The position numbers were made by a program, and so were the translations under genes. Below, in pieces: positions 24,538 through 24,860 of a DNA stretch of 24,860 nucleotides. The DNA is from an uncultured Planctomycetaceae bacterium (GTDB taxonomy: Bacteria; Planctomycetota; Planctomycetia; Planctomycetales; Planctomycetaceae), in NCBI GenBank assembly GCA_903921605.1, contig CAIXQV010000040.1, positions 1 to 24,860 of the forward strand. Reading direction: 5' to 3'. Each line of letters opens with the position of its first letter. Position 1 is the stretch's first letter. The notes beneath the pieces were generated by a model. It was not told the DNA's origin, did not search any database, and saw only the letters and a list, made by a program, of their open reading frames with translations.

Positions 24538-24860
24538 CTGCGATCAGGAAGTCAACGCCAGTGATCGCCTGGCTGTCTGGGCATGATGATGTCCGATGAC
24601 TCCAGGCCCATTGCGATGCTATGGAGAAAGGACCGTCGACCACTTAATCCGACGGCTCGAACCGCATCTGAATGACCGTTCATTGAACGGTGCAGCTTGG
24701 CTCCGGGATCTGCCAACGTAGCCGTCTCGCTCCGCCGAGATGAGCCTTGCAGTGCTCAGCGTTGTATTATCTGGCCCGCAGAGACCCGCAACACGCGTTG
24801 GCACATAGCGTTCTACATTCTTTGTTGAACGTGAAACTTGCAAGGCTCGTCTCGACGGAG
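24538..24860. other. Hairpin-rich non-coding region after dnaB
   Basis: No gene is supported in the 323 bp to the window end; a 74-codon minus frame (24619-24843) reads through the inverted repeats and has no recognisable domain. Perfect small hairpins succeed one another: GCGATCA/TGATCGC (24540-24568) straight after the dnaB stop, possibly a termination structure without a T-run; CCGTCG/CGACGG (24633-24655); ACCGTTC/GAACGGT (24675-24691, ATT loop); then the inverted REP-like pair. The density of palindromes suggests a mosaic of small dispersed elements. Confidence 0.5.
24724..24860. repeat. Inverted pair of REP-like units (second unit cut by window end)
   Basis: The segment at 24730-24751 (starts CTCCGCCGAGA, ends CCTTGCA) and the reverse complement of 24839-24860 agree at 20 of 22 positions. 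The left unit also forms its own small hairpin, GTCTCG (24724-24729), a CTCCGC loop, then CGAGAT (24736-24741). The two units face each other across 87 bp, like paired REP (BIME) elements or the terminal repeats of a small MITE. The right unit is truncated by the edge. Confidence 0.6.

Noticed and set aside
24619..24843. 74-codon minus-strand open frame at the window end
   Set aside because: It reads through the inverted REP-like units and other palindromes. No domain is recognisable, and it is more likely a by-product of repeat sequence than a gene.

Overview
The window looks like chromosomal DNA of a planctomycete, probably of the order Planctomycetales, with moderate GC. The lineage call rests on four things: the end of a DUF1501 protein; a complete PSD1-type protein (PSCyt1 heme motif plus DUF1549 and DUF1553), a family greatly expanded in Planctomycetes; a giant surface-type protein carrying the planctomycete N-terminal 'LEDRTLLS' motif; and an rpmF-plsX-fabD cluster without fabH. 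No tRNA, rRNA, CRISPR array, integrase or transposase was seen.

Layout. (1) 1-2358, plus strand: 3' end of a DUF1501 gene, then a tight MoxR AAA+ ATPase / DUF58 pair. (2) 2359-4942: a 73-nt nested palindrome between convergent genes, then the PSD1 gene on the minus strand. (3) 4943-14149: a divergent regulatory gap and one 8.7-kb gene for a 2892-residue protein made of 33 IPT/TIG-like repeats of about 86 residues, closed by two hairpins, the second a textbook intrinsic terminator. (4) 14220-19715, minus strand: a small LigD-phosphoesterase-like protein, fabD, plsX, rpmF, a zinc-ribbon/six-helix membrane protein and miaA. (5) 20104-24537, plus strand: rplY, pth, rpsF, ssb, rplI, dnaB, a translation and replication cluster in which rpsR (bS18) is missing from its usual place between ssb and rplI. 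(6) 24538-24860: non-coding, hairpin-rich sequence ending in two inverted copies of a REP-like unit.

How the genes relate. MoxR and DUF58 proteins usually act together in assembly or activation of membrane or periplasmic complexes. rpmF-plsX-fabD couples a ribosomal protein to phospholipid and fatty-acid precursor synthesis. The rplY-to-dnaB block supplies ribosomal proteins, recycles peptidyl-tRNA and provides the single-strand binding protein and replicative helicase. The giant repeat protein and the PSD1 gene are the accessory, lineage-typical part.

The most unusual object is the giant repeat protein. It has no visible catalytic or C-terminal anchoring domain and I found no Cys, Trp or Tyr in it. 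Its repeats are conserved in protein but scrambled in synonymous codons. No defence system, phage or biosynthetic cluster is evident.
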